This document shows, piece by piece, positions 63,500 to 64,000 of a stretch of 64,000 nt of DNA (positions within the stretch are counted from its first letter, which is position 1; each line of letters begins with the position of its first letter). The notes under the pieces are model-generated. The model was given only the letters and a program-made list of their open reading frames with translations, did not search any database and was not told the origin of the DNA. The position numbers were made by a program, and so were the translations under genes. Origin of the DNA: Phaseolus vulgaris (taxonomy: Eukaryota > Streptophyta > Magnoliopsida > Fabales > Fabaceae); NCBI RefSeq assembly GCF_000499845.2, contig NC_023756.2:34184763-34248762 (forward strand), read 5' to 3'.

Positions 63500-64000
63500 T
63501 CTTCTTGGATTCTTGATACGGGTGCCACATATAATGTAACATGCATGAAAAATATTTTTATTAGTTTTTACAAAATCAAATCTTTAAAAATCAGTTTACC
63601 AAATGGTACATGTGTCTTTGCAAATTATGTAGGTAATGTCCAGATAACAAAATGGCTTACCATTTATAATGTTCTTTACATTCCTGAATTCATAGTAAAC
63701 ATTATTTTTGTTCAAAAGCTTATTTCTTATTCTAGTTTACAATGCCTTTTTGCCCATCAAAATTGTCAGATACAGGATGAGGATGGTTGGGCAAGCTAAT
63801 CTCATTGGTGGCTTATATCATATCGCTGATGACATGGATTTTATCAGTTCTCATAAGAATCATATCAACAATGTTACCAACTTTAAAACTTAGAATTTTG
63901 ATATTTGGCATTTCAGACTTGGGCACCCTTCTAATAAAATTTTATACCGCATTTGTAAATACAATTTTGATATTCAGTACAACAGTACAAATATATGTGA
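63500..64000 (+). pseudogene. Copia IV protease and GAG-pre-integrase region
   Basis: WILDTGATYNVT (63505-63540) gives the copia protease active site DTGA. After a frame change the segment LPNGTCVFANYVGNVQITKW and VLYIPEFIVNIIFVQKLI (63595-63720) forms the rest of the protease. LIGGLYHIADD (63800) and WHFRLGHPSNKILYRI (63905-63955) are the GAG-pre-integrase motif, whose His starts the integrase zinc site. The window ends inside it. A TAG at about 63890 and frame changes show decay. Confidence 0.75.

Larger units (their letters stand above)
62368..64000 (+). mobile_element. Copia IV: Retrofit-like Ty1/copia element, runs off the right edge
   Basis: The CACTA element is followed by 120 bp that look like the end of a copia LTR, then a canonical primer site (62488-62499), gag, protease and the GAG-pre-integrase region. 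The LTR start is not located; it probably lies left of 59741, so the CACTA insertion is within the LTR. Frameshifts throughout. Confidence 0.75.

Overview
This is a plant nuclear window, almost certainly a eudicot and most probably a legume. That is inferred from AT-rich spacers, intron-bearing gene remnants, and nested LTR retrotransposons with plant-type gag/pol proteins, tRNA-iMet and tRNA-Lys primer sites, a LINE and a CACTA transposon. I see no bacterial or organellar gene, tRNA, rRNA or intact host gene. Most protein-coding sequence belongs to transposable elements, nearly all broken.

Layout. 1-2361: 5' end of a reverse-strand Copia element (Copia I). 2362-12000: a B3-domain gene remnant split by a Ty3/Tat retrotransposon, Tat-I (3257-11634, direct repeat CTAAC). 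12000-15119: reverse-strand remnant of a gene family with a DUF1985-like domain and an Ulp1/C48-type protease. 15120-29386: Tat-II, which carries a truncated reverse-strand Ty3 element (A) and extra LTR fragments. 29556-36102: Copia II, with intact ends (direct repeat CTAAT) but no pol, and a Ty3 LTR inserted in its gag. 36590-36870: a hairpin-repeat array like CACTA subterminal DNA. 36915-50665: reverse-strand Ty3 element C, interrupted by a 5'-truncated LINE (40344-46172) and by a solo Copia LTR (47067-49781), which itself holds another solo LTR (47153-48929). 50666-53331: truncated Ty3 element D. 53500-54600: second DUF1985/Ulp1 remnant, followed by a 192-bp tandem array (54840-56210). 57300-59740: AT-rich, nothing recognised. 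59741-62367: CACTA transposon (direct repeat ACG), probably sitting in the LTR of a Retrofit-like Copia element (Copia IV) that runs off the right edge.

How the parts work together. Both Tat elements have the same plan: LTR with G-box array and TATA box, tRNA-Lys primer site, (gag-protease), RNase H-integrase, tandem-repeat spacer, then a two-exon gene on the opposite strand. Both have lost reverse transcriptase, and each has a further key residue change, so both would need proteins from a complete relative. Copia II likewise has LTRs, primer site, gag and a small accessory ORF but no pol.

Most interesting signal. The Copia I/II/III family carries 16 copies of a paired 16-bp near-palindrome (AAACAAYCGRTTGTTT). 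The two members are 21 bp apart in 15 of 16 pairs. They lie upstream of the TATA box, in the transcribed LTR, in gag just before a zinc knuckle, and in the 3' region. A different LTR (47153-48929) carries five pairs of an unrelated motif (AACAGATTTATTT type), all exactly 20 bp apart and similarly placed around its TATA-like box. This suggests a shared paired-site architecture with family-specific motifs, which I do not recognise as a described system.
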